NCBI RefSeq assembly: GCF_001422205.1
Contig: NZ_LMMJ01000012.1
Coordinates: forward strand, 1-64,000
DNA length: 64,000 nt
Reading direction: 5' to 3'
From: Curtobacterium sp. Leaf261
Lineage (GTDB): Bacteria > Actinomycetota > Actinomycetes > Actinomycetales > Microbacteriaceae
Shown: positions 7,793 to 16,099 of the stretch, one piece after another
How the letters are laid out: each line of letters starts with the position of its first letter
Position numbering within the stretch: position 1 is the stretch's first letter
The notes under the pieces: model-generated
Seen by the model: the letters and a program-made list of their open reading frames with translations, nothing else
Databases searched by the model: none
Told to the model about the DNA's origin: nothing
Made by a program: the position numbers and the translations under genes

Positions 7793-8694
7793 CCATCGCA
7801 GCCCAGCGGGTGAACACGCGCCCCACCGTCCGCGACACCTCGGGCGCGAAGGTCCGGGTCGATCGACACCCCGGTCAGGCGTGGCGGACCGGCATCAGCG
7901 CCGTCGTCATCGCCGTCTGGTGCCTCCTGCCGTTCTACTGGATGGTCGTCACGAGCTTCCGCGACGTCGGGTTCACGTTCGACGCCACACCATGGCCGAC
8001 CCACATCACCCTCGACAACTACGCGACGGCGTTCTCGACGGCGCTCGGGAACCACCTCGGCAAGGCCCTCCTGAACTCGCTGTTCATCGGCGCCGCGGTG
8101 ACGATCATCGCGCTGCTCGTCGGCACGAGCGCCGCGTACGCCCTGGCCCGCCTCGAGTTCCGCGGCAAGTCGCTCATCGCCGGCGCGATCCTCGCCGCGT
8201 CGATGTTCCCGGGCGTCGCCCTCATCTCGCCGCTGTTCCAGCTGTTCACGGACATCGGGTGGATGGGGTCCTACCAGGCGCTCATCCTGCCGAGCATCTC
8301 GTTCGTGCTCCCGCTGACGGTGTACACGCTCGCGTCGTTCTTCCGCGAGATGCCGTGGGACCTCGAGGAGGCCGCTCGCATCGACGGCTGCACCCGCGTC
8401 CAGGCGTTCCGGCGGATCATCCTGCCGCTCGCCGCACCCGCGGTGTTCACGACGGCGATCCTGGCCTTCATCTCCTCGTGGAACGAGTACCTGATCTCGT
8501 CGCAGCTCTCGAGCGACCAGACGCAGCCCGTCACGGTGGCGATCGCGTCCTTCGCGGGGAGCCAGCCGCACCAGGAGCCCTACACGGCGGTCATGGCCGC
8601 CGGGACGATCGTGACCATCCCCCTCGTCATCCTCGTCCTCGTGTTCCAGCGGAGGATCGTCGCCGGTCTCACCGCCGGCGGCGTGAAGGGCTGA
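7789..8694 (+). CDS. Sugar ABC transporter permease (MalG/UgpE-like)
   Basis: A 301-residue permease, the second half of the membrane channel. Its EAA loop reads EEAARIDGCTRVQAFRRI followed by ILPLAAP, about residues 198-222. There are six hydrophobic segments after a polar N-terminal tail. It starts at GTG overlapping the previous stop. No ATP-binding subunit gene lies in this cluster, so a shared MsiK/UgpC-type ATPase elsewhere must energise it (inference from actinobacterial practice). Confidence 0.93.
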   Translation: MTIAAQRVNTRPTVRDTSGAKVRVDRHPGQAWRTGISAVVIAVWCLLPFYWMVVTSFRDVGFTFDATPWPTHITLDNYATAFSTALGNHLGKALLNSLFIGAAVTIIALLVGTSAAYALARLEFRGKSLIAGAILAASMFPGVALISPLFQLFTDIGWMGSYQALILPSISFVLPLTVYTLASFFREMPWDLEEAARIDGCTRVQAFRRIILPLAAPAVFTTAILAFISSWNEYLISSQLSSDQTQPVTVAIASFAGSQPHQEPYTAVMAAGTIVTIPLVILVLVFQRRIVAGLTAGGVKG

Positions 8695-8696
8695 CC

Positions 8697-9053
8697 GTGG
8701 CGCGCATGGCTCCGAGGCGACCGACGGACACCGTCGACATGCTGATCGGCTTCGCCGGCTTCTTCGGGGTCGTGTTCCTCGTCGTCACCATCGCCTGCGA
8801 GCTCACGGGGCGCCCGGCCCTCGGATGGGCGCTGACGCTGCTGTTCCTCGTGGTGCTCGTCGGCGTCCTGCTGCGGCAGCGCCGCGCGATCGTGCGTGCC
8901 GGTCAGGAGGCCCGGTCCGCGTCCGACGCGGCGGTGACGCGGGGAGGCCGGGAGGCCCGGTCGCGGTCCGGCGCGCCCGTCCCGCATGACGACGGGTCGC
9001 GTGCAGCCGGGGGCGACCACCCCGCGGCGCGCGCCGACGTCCGCGACCGGTAG
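8697..9053 (+). CDS. Small two-helix membrane protein, unknown function
   Basis: 118 residues from GTG 8697; ATG 8706 is equally possible and gives 115. Two hydrophobic segments, LIGFAGFFGVVFLVVTIAC and ALTLLFLVVLVGVLL, are joined by a short loop and followed by a polar Arg/Ala/Asp-rich tail of about 60 residues containing repeated EAR(S) words. It begins 2 bases after the permease stop and is followed by the regulator gene, so it is part of the transporter transcript. I do not recognise the family. The long hydrophilic tail could be partly non-conserved. Confidence 0.55.
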   Translation: MARMAPRRPTDTVDMLIGFAGFFGVVFLVVTIACELTGRPALGWALTLLFLVVLVGVLLRQRRAIVRAGQEARSASDAAVTRGGREARSRSGAPVPHDDGSRAAGGDHPAARADVRDR

Positions 9054-9069
9054 CGACCCTCCAGTCCGC

Positions 9070-10092
9070 ATGTCCGGCATCCAGGAGATCGCGTGCGCGA
9101 CGGGGCTGTCGAAGTCGACCGTCTCTCGGGCGCTCCGCGGGCTGCCGGGCGTGGCGGCCCCGACCATCGCCGCGGTGCGCCGCGTCGCCGAGGAGGTCGG
9201 CTACGTCCCGTCGTCCGCGGCGGCCGGGCTCGCCACCGGACGGCAGCGGGCCATCGGTGTCGTGGTGCCGGTCATCGACCGCTGGTTCTACGTCAAGACG
9301 CTCGAGGGCGTCGACGCCGAGCTCCGGCGCGACGGGTACGACCTGGTGCTGTACAGCCTCGGCGGTGGCTCGTCCGATCGGGAGCGGGCGTTCCACCGGT
9401 CCATGCTCCGACGCCGGATCGACGCGCTCGTGCTGCTCTCGCTCGTGTTCGACGAGTCCGAGCGCGAGCAGCTCGAGTTGACCGAGTACCCGATGGTCGT
9501 CGTCGGGGGACCGGCGCCCGGCGTGCGGCACATCGGGATCGACGACCGGGGAGCGGCGCGGCTGGCGACGACGCACCTGCTCGACCTCGGACACCGCGAC
9601 GTCGCGTACATCGGTGGGCAGGACGAGGCCGGGATGAACGTCGCGGTGCCGTACCTCCGGCGTGACGGGTTCCGCGACACCATGCGTGCGTCCGGGATCG
9701 AGCCGGCCGAGGACCGGATGCTCGACGGCGGGTTCTCGTACCGGGGCGGGTACGGCGCCATGCGTCGGCTGCTCCAGCGGCGCCCCGTGCCGACGGCGGT
9801 CTTCGCGGCGTCGGACGAGATGGCGCTCGGCGCGATCACGGCGCTCGCCGAGGCGTCGCTCAGGGTGCCGGAGGACGTCTCGGTGATCGCGATCGACGGG
9901 CACGAGCACGGCGCGGTGGTGGGGTTGACGACCGTCGCGCAGGACCCGTCCGAGCAGGGGCGGACCGCGGCCAGGGCGCTGCTCGACGAGCTCGGGGGAG
10001 CGCAGCCGATGTCGGCGTTCGCGCCGGCGGCCGCGCGGCTGGTCGTGCGGTCGTCGACGGGGCCGCCGGCGCGCCTGCCAGGCGTGTTCTGA
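9070..10092 (+). CDS. LacI-family transcriptional regulator
   Basis: A 340-residue repressor. The N-terminal helix-turn-helix reads IQEIACATGLSKSTVSRAL (residues 4-22), with the hinge region at about 45-60 (VPSSAAAGLATGRQ) and a periplasmic-binding-protein-like sugar-sensing domain to the end (IGVVVPVIDRWFYVKTLEGVD; AVFAASDEMALGAI; VSVIAIDGHE). The ATG at 9070 leaves three residues before the HTH, normal for LacI proteins. An in-frame ATG at 8986 would add 28 unrelated residues overlapping the previous gene. It probably represses the adjacent sugar importer through the palindrome at 5199-5212. Its stop codon lies inside a 74-bp palindrome. Confidence 0.92.
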   Translation: MSGIQEIACATGLSKSTVSRALRGLPGVAAPTIAAVRRVAEEVGYVPSSAAAGLATGRQRAIGVVVPVIDRWFYVKTLEGVDAELRRDGYDLVLYSLGGGSSDRERAFHRSMLRRRIDALVLLSLVFDESEREQLELTEYPMVVVGGPAPGVRHIGIDDRGAARLATTHLLDLGHRDVAYIGGQDEAGMNVAVPYLRRDGFRDTMRASGIEPAEDRMLDGGFSYRGGYGAMRRLLQRRPVPTAVFAASDEMALGAITALAEASLRVPEDVSVIAIDGHEHGAVVGLTTVAQDPSEQGRTAARALLDELGGAQPMSAFAPAAARLVVRSSTGPPARLPGVF

Positions 10093-10157
10093 ACACCCCC
10101 GTCCGCCCTGAACACCCGGATCCGGGTGTTCGGGGCGGACGCCCGTGTTCAGAACAC
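10084..10157. repeat. 74-bp near-perfect palindrome, family 3, copy a
   Basis: The outer arms GTGTTCTGAACAC (10084-10096) and GTGTTCAGAACAC (10145-10157) are perfect complements. The core GAACACCCGGATCCGGGTGTTC is also palindromic, flanked by CGTCCGCCC / GGGCGGACG. The LacI-family stop codon is within the left arm. It could act as a bidirectional terminator for the convergent pair. A second copy lies at 35884-35957. Confidence 0.9.
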
Positions 10158-10183
10158 CGCGGCGCCGAGGCGGCCGGTGCCGG

Positions 10184-10825
10184 TCAGACGTGCATCGTGT
10201 CGCCCGCGCGGAGCACGGTCGCCTCCCCGGTCGGCCGGGTCATCGCGGCGATCCGGTCGGCGTGCATCGCGAAGCCGGCCTCGGACAGGGTCGCCTCGTG
10301 GACGGGGAACGTCCTGGCGGGGGCGATCGCCGCGACGTAGTCCATCACCTCCGAGATCTTCAGCCACGGGGCACCCACCGGCGTCGCGAGGACCGGGACC
10401 GGCTGCCCCGGGTCGGTGAGGGCATCGCCCGGGTAGAAAAGGACGTCGTCGACGATCACGCCGGTGTTGTCGATGACCGGCACCGAACTGTGGATGACGG
10501 CGTGCGTCACTCCCCGGAAGGCGAGCGAGAACGGACCGACCGTGCGCGTGTCGCCGTGCGTGACGACGTCGACCGCGATCTCCGGAGCCTGCTCGGCGAG
10601 GAGTGCCGCGACACCGGCCGGACCGAACACGAGCGCTCCGGGGTTCCGGGCGAGGATGCGGCGGAGCTGCCGAGGGGTCACGTGGTCCGGATGCTCGTGC
10701 GTGACCACCACCGCGACGACGTCCTCGGCCTCCACCAGGCGGGTGAAGCTGCCGGGGTCGATCACCAGACCAGGCCCGCCCTGCCGGATGACGAGACAGG
10801 CATGCTCGAGCTTCGTGACGTCCAT
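10184..10825 (-). CDS. MBL-fold metal-dependent hydrolase
   Basis: A 213-residue protein of the UlaG/YtkL-like metallo-beta-lactamase clade. The metal motif HxHxDH is His43-Glu-His45-Pro-Asp47-His48. Further ligand-bearing motifs are MDVTKLEHACLVI at the start, VTHGDTR, FYPGDALTDP and FPVHEATLSEAG. The start ATG at 10825 fits the family N-terminus; upstream in-frame residues are not protein-like. The substrate is unknown and it is probably cytosolic. It converges with the regulator gene and diverges from tRNA-Glu. Confidence 0.88.
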   Translation of the reverse strand: MDVTKLEHACLVIRQGGPGLVIDPGSFTRLVEAEDVVAVVVTHEHPDHVTPRQLRRILARNPGALVFGPAGVAALLAEQAPEIAVDVVTHGDTRTVGPFSLAFRGVTHAVIHSSVPVIDNTGVIVDDVLFYPGDALTDPGQPVPVLATPVGAPWLKISEVMDYVAAIAPARTFPVHEATLSEAGFAMHADRIAAMTRPTGEATVLRAGDTMHV

Positions 10826-10869
10826 GCCGGTCACCATAGCCCGGCGACACACCGAGCGTGCGGGGCGAA

Positions 10870-10899
10870 TTGGAGGAACGTCTCGCCCTGTGGCATACT
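10870..10899 (+). promoter_or_regulatory. Likely promoter of tRNA-Glu
   Basis: TTGGAG (10870-10875) and CATACT (10894-10899) are spaced by 18 bases, and the -10 hexamer lies 18 bases before the tRNA. This is one of few AT-richer stretches here and fits a primary-sigma promoter. Confidence 0.55.
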
Positions 10900-10917
10900 C
10901 TTCTCTGTTGCCGGAAC

Positions 10918-10990
10918 GGCCCCATCGTATAGCGGCCTAGTACGCTGCCCTCTCACGGCGGTAACGCGGGTTCGAATCCCGCTGGGGTCA
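10918..10990 (+). tRNA. tRNA-Glu (anticodon CTC)
   Basis: Cloverleaf: acceptor GGCCCCA pairs with TGGGGTC, with discriminator A10990. The anticodon stem-loop CTGCC-CTCTCAC-GGCGG carries CTC (reads GAG). The T arm is GCGGGTTCGAATCCCGC. CCA is not encoded. It is a substrate for the GltX encoded at the left end of the window. Confidence 0.96.
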
Positions 10991-11682
10991 CCGATCAGTG
11001 TGACGCAGAACCAGACTGGCAACCGCTTGGAATCCCTCGCTTCGGCGGGGGATTCTTGCGTTGCGGGGTGTTCGCCGGGGACGGTACGCGCAGGGGCCCC
11101 GCGACGCGCGGGCTCCTGCGACGCTCGGGCTCCTGCGACGCTCGGGCCCCTGCGATTCGTGTACCGCTGATGTGCTCGCGGCGCAAGGGGTGGAGGCCAT
11201 CGCACGACCGCGCTATCCTGCTCGCGGCAGCCCCAGACCCCGGTCGCCACATCGTCTCGGTGTGCTCTCGACCGCTCGTCCGTCACGGGGTCCCTGATCT
11301 CCGTCGGGCTTGCACCCCCGGCTCGGAGCGCGCCGGACGCGGGAACAGTCCTCGTGCCCGATCGAGCCGCCGTTCCCGGTGCGGTGTGCGCCCCCTCTGA
11401 TCCAGCGGACGCACACCGCACACCGCACGGACGCCGGGCGGACGCCGGACGGAGGTCCCGTACCGCTCGTGCACGCACATCCGAGGCCACCCTCCGGCCG
11501 TCGATGGCGTCGCGGTGGCACCTGGGGCGGGCATGATGGACGGGTACACCACGTTCTCGACGGCGAGCGTCGCGATCGTGCAGCTCCCCGCGGACCGGGT
11601 CCCCGGCTCGTCTGGACGTATCCGTGACGCCCGTCGTCGCGGTCGACGTCTCGACGTCCGGCCAGCACCTCGGAAGGAACCC
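10991..11682. other. Gene-poor 690-bp stretch after tRNA-Glu
   Basis: After the tRNA terminator (11030-11055) there are three direct copies of a unit ending GCTCCTGCGACGCTCGG (11101-11155). No convincing complete gene follows. An open frame at about 11495-11610 (+) has strongly G/C-ending codons and reads GAGMMDGYTTFSTASVAIVQ, but has no credible start, and I cannot match it to a family. It could be a decayed gene or an N-terminal extension of the following phosphatase. Confidence 0.6.
11030..11055 (+). terminator. tRNA-Glu terminator
   Basis: GAATCCC(T)CGC pairs with GCG(G)GGGATTC around a TTCG tetraloop, followed by TTGCG. It lies 39 bases after the tRNA. Confidence 0.8.
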
Positions 11683-12285
11683 ATGACCTCGGAACGCCCC
11701 GGCGAACTCGTCCTCGTCCGCCACGGAGAGACGGAGTGGTCCAAGAGCGGTCAGCACACCGGCCGCACGGACATCCCGCTCACCGAGAACGGCAAGGAGC
11801 AGGCACGACGGGCCGGCCGGGCACTCGCCGGGCGGACGTTCGCGCTCGCGCTGTCGAGTCCGCTCGAGCGCGCGCGCGAGACCGCGTCCCTCGTCGGTGT
11901 CGACGCGGAGCTCGACGACGACCTCATGGAGTGGGACTACGGCGCGTACGAGGGACTCACGACCCCGCAGATCCGCGTGCAGCGGCACGGCCCGTGGGAC
12001 CTGTGGACCGACGGCGTGCCGGCGGGTGACACCCCCGGGGAGAACGCCGCGGAGGTGCGCGTGCGCGTCGAACGGGTCCTCGACCGCGCTCGCCCGGTGC
12101 TCGCGGACGGCGGCGACGCGATCTTCGTCGCGCACGGGCACGTCCTCCGTGCCCTCGGCGCTGCATGGATCAGGCTCGCACCCCAGGACGGCGGCGTGCT
12201 GTCGCTCTCGACGGCGACGGTGAGCGTCCTCGGGTACGAGCACGGTCGCCCGGTGATCGACCGCTGGAACGTCTCCCCGAGCTGA
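11683..12285 (+). CDS. Histidine phosphatase family protein (phosphoglycerate-mutase-like)
   Basis: A 200-residue protein. The catalytic RHGET motif is Arg13-His14-Gly15-Glu16, followed by the phosphate-pocket segment TGRTDIPLTENGKEQA and SPLERARETA. A second catalytic His lies in IFVAHGHVLRALGA. The short length indicates a cofactor-independent phosphatase rather than a true glycolytic mutase. The ATG at 11683 sits 6 bases after GGAAGG. The frame stays open upstream to about 11515 with plausible codons, but with no ribosome-binding site. The natural substrate is unknown. Confidence 0.9.
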   Translation: MTSERPGELVLVRHGETEWSKSGQHTGRTDIPLTENGKEQARRAGRALAGRTFALALSSPLERARETASLVGVDAELDDDLMEWDYGAYEGLTTPQIRVQRHGPWDLWTDGVPAGDTPGENAAEVRVRVERVLDRARPVLADGGDAIFVAHGHVLRALGAAWIRLAPQDGGVLSLSTATVSVLGYEHGRPVIDRWNVSPS

Positions 12286-12417
12286 CGCAGTCGGACCCCG
12301 CGGAGTCGAGCACGGTGCGCCCGAGGCCACGCCGCTGGTGCGCCGGGTCCGTCGCCATGTCCGCGACGTGGAAGGACCAGCCGCCGTCGCCGAGCGGGTG
12401 CGGGCGGTGACCGTCGA

Positions 12418-12461
12418 CGGACTGGAGGGACGGTGCGGGGCCGGAGCGTGCCTCCCGTCCG
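12418..12461. repeat. REP-like palindrome, family 1
   Basis: CGGACTGGAGGGACGGTGC (arm A) faces GTGCCTCCCGTCCG (complement of arm B). Arms A and B differ at two fixed positions, giving mismatches in the middle of the stem. Confidence 0.8.
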
Positions 12462-12486
12462 TCAGGTGGTGCCGCCGTGACCCGCG

Positions 12487-12603
12487 CGTCGGACACATGC
12501 GTCGGACCCGAGCATCGGACCTATGCGTCGGACCCGAGCATCGGACCTGCGCGTCGGACCTGCGCATCGGACCTGCGCGTCGGACCCGCGCATGGGAGCT
12601 GCG
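12487..12603. repeat. Nine-unit 13-bp tandem array
   Basis: Nine consecutive 13-mers alternate between CGTCGGACCCGAG-type and CATCGGACCTGCG-type units, giving a 26-bp higher-order period. The first (CGTCGGACACATG) and last (CATGGGAGCTGCG) are the most diverged. There are no spacers, so it is not a CRISPR. It lies just past the stop codon of the FUSC gene on the opposite strand. Confidence 0.9.
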
Positions 12604-12609
12604 CGCGGG

Positions 12610-13686
12610 TCAGACGGTGCGGATGGCGGACGTCGCGCCGAGTGCGCGACCGCGCCGGCGCTCGACCACGCGGCCGACGACCAGCAGGACGACGCTCACC
12701 GCGACGCCGAGGACGGTCTGCGCCACCCGGTCGAGCGCGAGCGCCTCCGGAGCCTCGGGCAGGCTCAGCCATGAGACAGCGAGGGCCAGGGGCGTCAGGA
12801 ACAGGAGGCAGACCGCGTAGTTCCTGGCCGCGAAGATCTCGGCGCCGAACTGGCCGACCACCGCGATGAGGACCACCCACCATGCCGTCGGGTGCAGGAG
12901 CAGGACCCCGACGGCGATCACCGTGCCGCCGAGGGTGCCGAGCACGCGGTGCATCGCCCGCTGCAGGGTGTGCCGCTGTCGCATCGCCGGGAGGGCCGCG
13001 ATCACGGCGACGACCGCCCAGTACGGGTGCCCGAGCCCGGGGATCGACTCCGCGACCGCACCGGCGACGAGTGCCCCGACGACGTTCAGTGCCACTGTCT
13101 CCCAGAGCGCACGCTTCCGCAGGGTCGACATCCGTCGGTCGGCCTCGGGTGCGAAGGGACGGAACACGTGCGGTGCGCGCGCGTGCCAGAACCGGCGCGG
13201 GATCGTCCCGGACAGGGCGACGAGCCACGCGAACGCGACGGCGGCCACGATGACCGCGACGATCGTCGGGAGGTCGGCGGTGCGGACGGGGGCGAGGGCG
13301 CAGACGACGAAGGCGAACACCGGGAAGATCGGCTGCGCGGGCACCGTCTGGAGCACCGTCAGCGTGCAGACCGCCACGGTGAGCACGACCGCGAGGCCGA
13401 TCGCCTCGACCCAGAGCGGCGCGCCGGTGATGCTGATCGCGACGCCGCAGAGCATGCAGAGCGTCAGCAGTGCGCCCGCGACGCTGACGGTGACGACGCG
13501 GTGCCGGTAGGCCTCCCGCGCGCCGAAGATCGCGGTGAACCCGGCGAAGAGCGCGAACGCCGCCCAGTCGGCGTGTCCCGTCCCGATGAGCACGGCGAGG
13601 GGGACGCCGCCGGCGATCGAGGCCCGTGCGGCGCCCTCGAGGTTGATCGTGCGGGCGGAGTGCGAGCGGTGTCGGGTGTCGGTCAT
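12610..13686 (-). CDS. FUSC-family integral membrane protein
   Basis: A 358-residue protein with two halves of hydrophobic helices, about residues 20-150 and 205-345, separated by a cytosolic segment (RRFWHARAPHVFRPFAPEADRR). The second half contains the fusaric-acid-resistance-like signature YWAVVAVIAALPAMRQRHTLQRAMHRVLGTLGGT. FUSC proteins export aromatic acids or are of unknown function. The ATG at 13686 is chosen because the upstream open frame is built from direct repeats of the leuC leader. It is transcribed divergently from leuC. Confidence 0.88.
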   Translation of the reverse strand: MTDTRHRSHSARTINLEGAARASIAGGVPLAVLIGTGHADWAAFALFAGFTAIFGAREAYRHRVVTVSVAGALLTLCMLCGVAISITGAPLWVEAIGLAVVLTVAVCTLTVLQTVPAQPIFPVFAFVVCALAPVRTADLPTIVAVIVAAVAFAWLVALSGTIPRRFWHARAPHVFRPFAPEADRRMSTLRKRALWETVALNVVGALVAGAVAESIPGLGHPYWAVVAVIAALPAMRQRHTLQRAMHRVLGTLGGTVIAVGVLLLHPTAWWVVLIAVVGQFGAEIFAARNYAVCLLFLTPLALAVSWLSLPEAPEALALDRVAQTVLGVAVSVVLLVVGRVVERRRGRALGATSAIRTV

Positions 13687-13751
13687 GTCCTCCCCATCCT
13701 CCCATCCCGCGTCGACCACCGGACCGGAGAAGATCGACAGGTGTCGTCTTT

Positions 13752-13763
13752 TTGGTATACCAA
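13752..13763. promoter_or_regulatory. Perfect palindrome TTGGTATACCAA in the FUSC/leuC divergent region
   Basis: A 12-bp perfect palindrome in an AT-rich island, 66 bases from the FUSC start and 210 bases before leuC. GGTATACC fits the GT(n)AC pattern of GntR-family operators and resembles VanR-type sites. It lies much closer to the FUSC promoter, so an efflux-type control is more likely than leucine control. No GntR gene is in the window. Confidence 0.6.
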
Positions 13764-13873
13764 TCAGCGTGGGCATGCGGATCGGACGTGGAATGCGGTG
13801 CCGATCCGCGTGGTTCCGGGCATGGGCGGTCTCCGACGGCTGGTATCCCAGGCGTAGACTGCCTCGGACCATC

Positions 13874-13956
13874 GGCGCTCGCCGAGTGGTTCTGGGCATG
13901 CCGGCGCTCGCCGGTGTGCACGACATGCCGGCGCTCGCCGGTGTGAACGACATGAG
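13874..13956. repeat. Three direct 27-29-bp repeats in the leuC leader
   Basis: Units 13874-13902, 13903-13929 and 13930-13956 all begin GGCGCTCGCCG. The last two differ at only three positions. A related fragment (GTGGTTCCGGGCATG) occurs at 13811-13825. The array ends 17 bases before the leuC start, next to the ribosome-binding site. Its role is unknown. Confidence 0.85.
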
Positions 13957-13973
13957 ACAGAGAGGACGAGGTC

Positions 13974-15503
13974 ATGGGCAGGACACTCGCCGAGAAGGTG
14001 TGGGACGACCACGTCGTCGTCAAGGGCGAGGACGGCAGCCCGGACCTCCTCTACATCGACCTCCACCTCGTGCACGAGGTCACGAGCCCGCAGGCCTTCG
14101 ACGGACTGCGTCAGGCCGGACGGCCCGTGCGACGCCTCGACCTGACGATCGCGACCGAGGACCACAACACCCCGACACTCGCGATCGACCGCCCGATCGC
14201 CGACCCCACGAGCCGCATCCAGATCGAGACGCTGCGTCGGAACTGCGAGGAGTTCGGCGTCCGCCTGCACTCCCTCGGTGACGCGGAGCAGGGCATCGTG
14301 CACGTGGTCGGACCCCAGCTCGGGCTCACGATGCCCGGCATCACGGTGGTCTGCGGTGACTCGCACACCTCCACCCACGGCGCGTTCGGTGCGATGGCGT
14401 TCGGCATCGGGACGAGCGAGGTCGAGCACGTCCTCGCCACCCAGACGCTCCCGCTCAAGCCGTTCAAGACCATGGCGATCACCGTCGAGGGCACGCTCCG
14501 GCCCGGCGTCACGGCGAAGGACATCATCCTCGCGGTCATCGCCAAGATCGGCACCGGCGGAGGACAGGGCTACGTGCTCGAGTACCGCGGCAGTGCGATC
14601 CGAGCGCTCTCCATGGAGGGCCGCATGACGATCTGCAACATGTCGATCGAGGCCGGCGCCCGCGCGGGCATGGTCGCACCGGACCAGATCACCTACGACT
14701 ACCTCGAGGGACGCGCACACGCCCCGGTCGGCGACGACTGGGACGCGGCCGTCGCGTACTGGGACACGCTCGCCACCGACGACGACGCGGTGTTCGACGC
14801 CGAGGTGTTCCTCGACGCCGACGAGCTCGAGCCGTTCGTCACCTGGGGGACGAACCCCGGGCAGGGCGTGTCGCTCTCCGACGCCGTGCCGTCGCCGGAC
14901 GCGTTCGAGGACCCGAACGCCCGCGCCGGGGCGTCTCGCGCCCTCGAGTACATGGACCTGACTGCCGGCACCCCCATGAAGGACATCGCCGTGGACGCGG
15001 TGTTCATGGGGTCGTGCACGAACTCGCGCATCGAGGACCTCCGGGCCTTCGCGTCGATCATCCGCGGTCGCAAGAAGGCCGACGGGGTCCGGGTGATGGT
15101 GGTGCCCGGGTCCGCCAGGGTCCGGCTCGAGGCCGAGGCCGAGGGGCTCGACAAGGTGATGACGGACTTCGGTGCGGAATGGCGGTTCGCCGGCTGCTCG
15201 ATGTGTCTCGGCATGAACCCCGACCAGCTCTCGCCGGGGGAGCGCTGCGCGTCCACCTCGAACCGCAACTTCGAGGGTCGCCAGGGCAAGGGCGGGCGGA
15301 CGCACCTCGTGTCGCCGCTCGTGGCCGCCGCCACCGCCGTCCGCGGCACGCTCTCGAGTCCGTGGGACATCGAGGAGGACGACGCTCGTCGCGCCGTCGA
15401 CACGGCCGCTGAGGACGCGTCGGTGGGTGCCGCTGCGTCGACCCACCGCACCACGATCGACGACGCTCAGGCTGGCATCGCGCAGCCGGAGGAGGAGCAC
15501 TGA
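13974..15503 (+). CDS. leuC: 3-isopropylmalate dehydratase large subunit
   Basis: Isomerises 2-isopropylmalate to 3-isopropylmalate in leucine synthesis, as a heterodimer with LeuD. It is an aconitase-family 4Fe-4S protein whose ligands are Cys348 (GSCTN), Cys408 and Cys411 ([12 protein letters not shown]). Other family motifs are [13 protein letters not shown]-like [17 protein letters not shown] and [15 protein letters not shown]. At 509 residues it is longer than the usual 465-475 because of an Ala/Asp-rich C-terminal tail (about residues 470-509). ATG follows GAGGACGAGG. Its stop overlaps the leuD start (TGATG). leuA and leuB are not nearby. Confidence 0.97.
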   Translation: MGRTLAEKVWDDHVVVKGEDGSPDLLYIDLHLVHEVTSPQAFDGLRQAGRPVRRLDLTIATEDHNTPTLAIDRPIADPTSRIQIETLRRNCEEFGVRLHSLGDAEQGIVHVVGPQLGLTMPGITVVCGDSHTSTHGAFGAMAFGIGTSEVEHVLATQTLPLKPFKTMAITVEGTLRPGVTAKDIILAVIAKIGTGGGQGYVLEYRGSAIRALSMEGRMTICNMSIEAGARAGMVAPDQITYDYLEGRAHAPVGDDWDAAVAYWDTLATDDDAVFDAEVFLDADELEPFVTWGTNPGQGVSLSDAVPSPDAFEDPNARAGASRALEYMDLTAGTPMKDIAVDAVFMGSCTNSRIEDLRAFASIIRGRKKADGVRVMVVPGSARVRLEAEAEGLDKVMTDFGAEWRFAGCSMCLGMNPDQLSPGERCASTSNRNFEGRQGKGGRTHLVSPLVAAATAVRGTLSSPWDIEEDDARRAVDTAAEDASVGAAASTHRTTIDDAQAGIAQPEEEH

Positions 15504-16099
15504 TGGACAGGATCTCGACCGTCACCGGAGTCGCAGCGCCACTCAGGCGGAGCAACGTCGACACCGACCAGATCATCCCCGCCGTGTACCTGAAGCGCGT
15601 CACGAAGACCGGGTTCGAGGACGCGCTCTTCGCCGGGTGGCGCCAGGACCCGTCCTTCGTCATCAACCTCCCGGAGTTCGCGGGCGCGCGGGTGCTCGTC
15701 GCCGGACCCGACTTCGGCACCGGGTCGAGCCGCGAGCACGCCGTGTGGGCGCTCCGCGACTTCGGCTTCTCGGTGGTGATCGCGTCACGGTTCGGCGACA
15801 TCTTCCGGGGGAACGCGGGTAAGCAGGGACTGGTCGCCGCGGTCGTGGCGGAGTCCGACGTGGAGCGGATCTGGGCGGAGATCGACGCGAGTCCGGGAAT
15901 CTCGGCGACCGTCGACCTGGAGAACCAGCGCGTGTCGATCGGCGATGTGGATGTGGCGTTCGAGATCGACGCTTACACTCGGTGGCGGTTGATGGAAGGG
16001 CTCGACGACATCGGGCTCACCCTCCGTGACGAAACAGCGATCACGGATTTCGAATCCCGCCGCGACCCGTGGCGGCCGAAGACATTGCCGGTGAGGTAA
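15503..16099 (+). CDS. leuD: 3-isopropylmalate dehydratase small subunit
   Basis: A 198-residue swivel-domain partner of LeuC. Motifs are [16 protein letters not shown] near residue 19, [18 protein letters not shown] (substrate loop, about 72-89), and [10 protein letters not shown]. The length is normal. It is translationally coupled to leuC by a 1-base overlap, and the murA start follows directly after its stop. Confidence 0.97.
   Translation: MDRISTVTGVAAPLRRSNVDTDQIIPAVYLKRVTKTGFEDALFAGWRQDPSFVINLPEFAGARVLVAGPDFGTGSSREHAVWALRDFGFSVVIASRFGDIFRGNAGKQGLVAAVVAESDVERIWAEIDASPGISATVDLENQRVSIGDVDVAFEIDAYTRWRLMEGLDDIGLTLRDETAITDFESRRDPWRPKTLPVR

Larger units (their letters stand above)
12286..12609. 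other. Intergenic region at the phosphatase/FUSC convergent junction
   Basis: 324 bases without a gene. It holds a family 1 palindrome (12418-12461) and a 13-bp tandem array (12487-12603) that ends 6 bases before the FUSC stop codon. Nothing else is recognisable. Confidence 0.75.

Noticed and set aside
10991-11682. Additional tRNA, SRP RNA, RNase P RNA or tmRNA in the gap after tRNA-Glu
   Set aside because: No cloverleaf, no GGAAG..GAAGCAGC-type SRP core and no RNase P or tmRNA consensus blocks were found.
12892-13857. Plus-strand open frame of 321 codons across the FUSC gene
   Set aside because: Highly charged Asp/Arg/Glu-rich shadow; the minus strand gives a clear 358-residue membrane protein.
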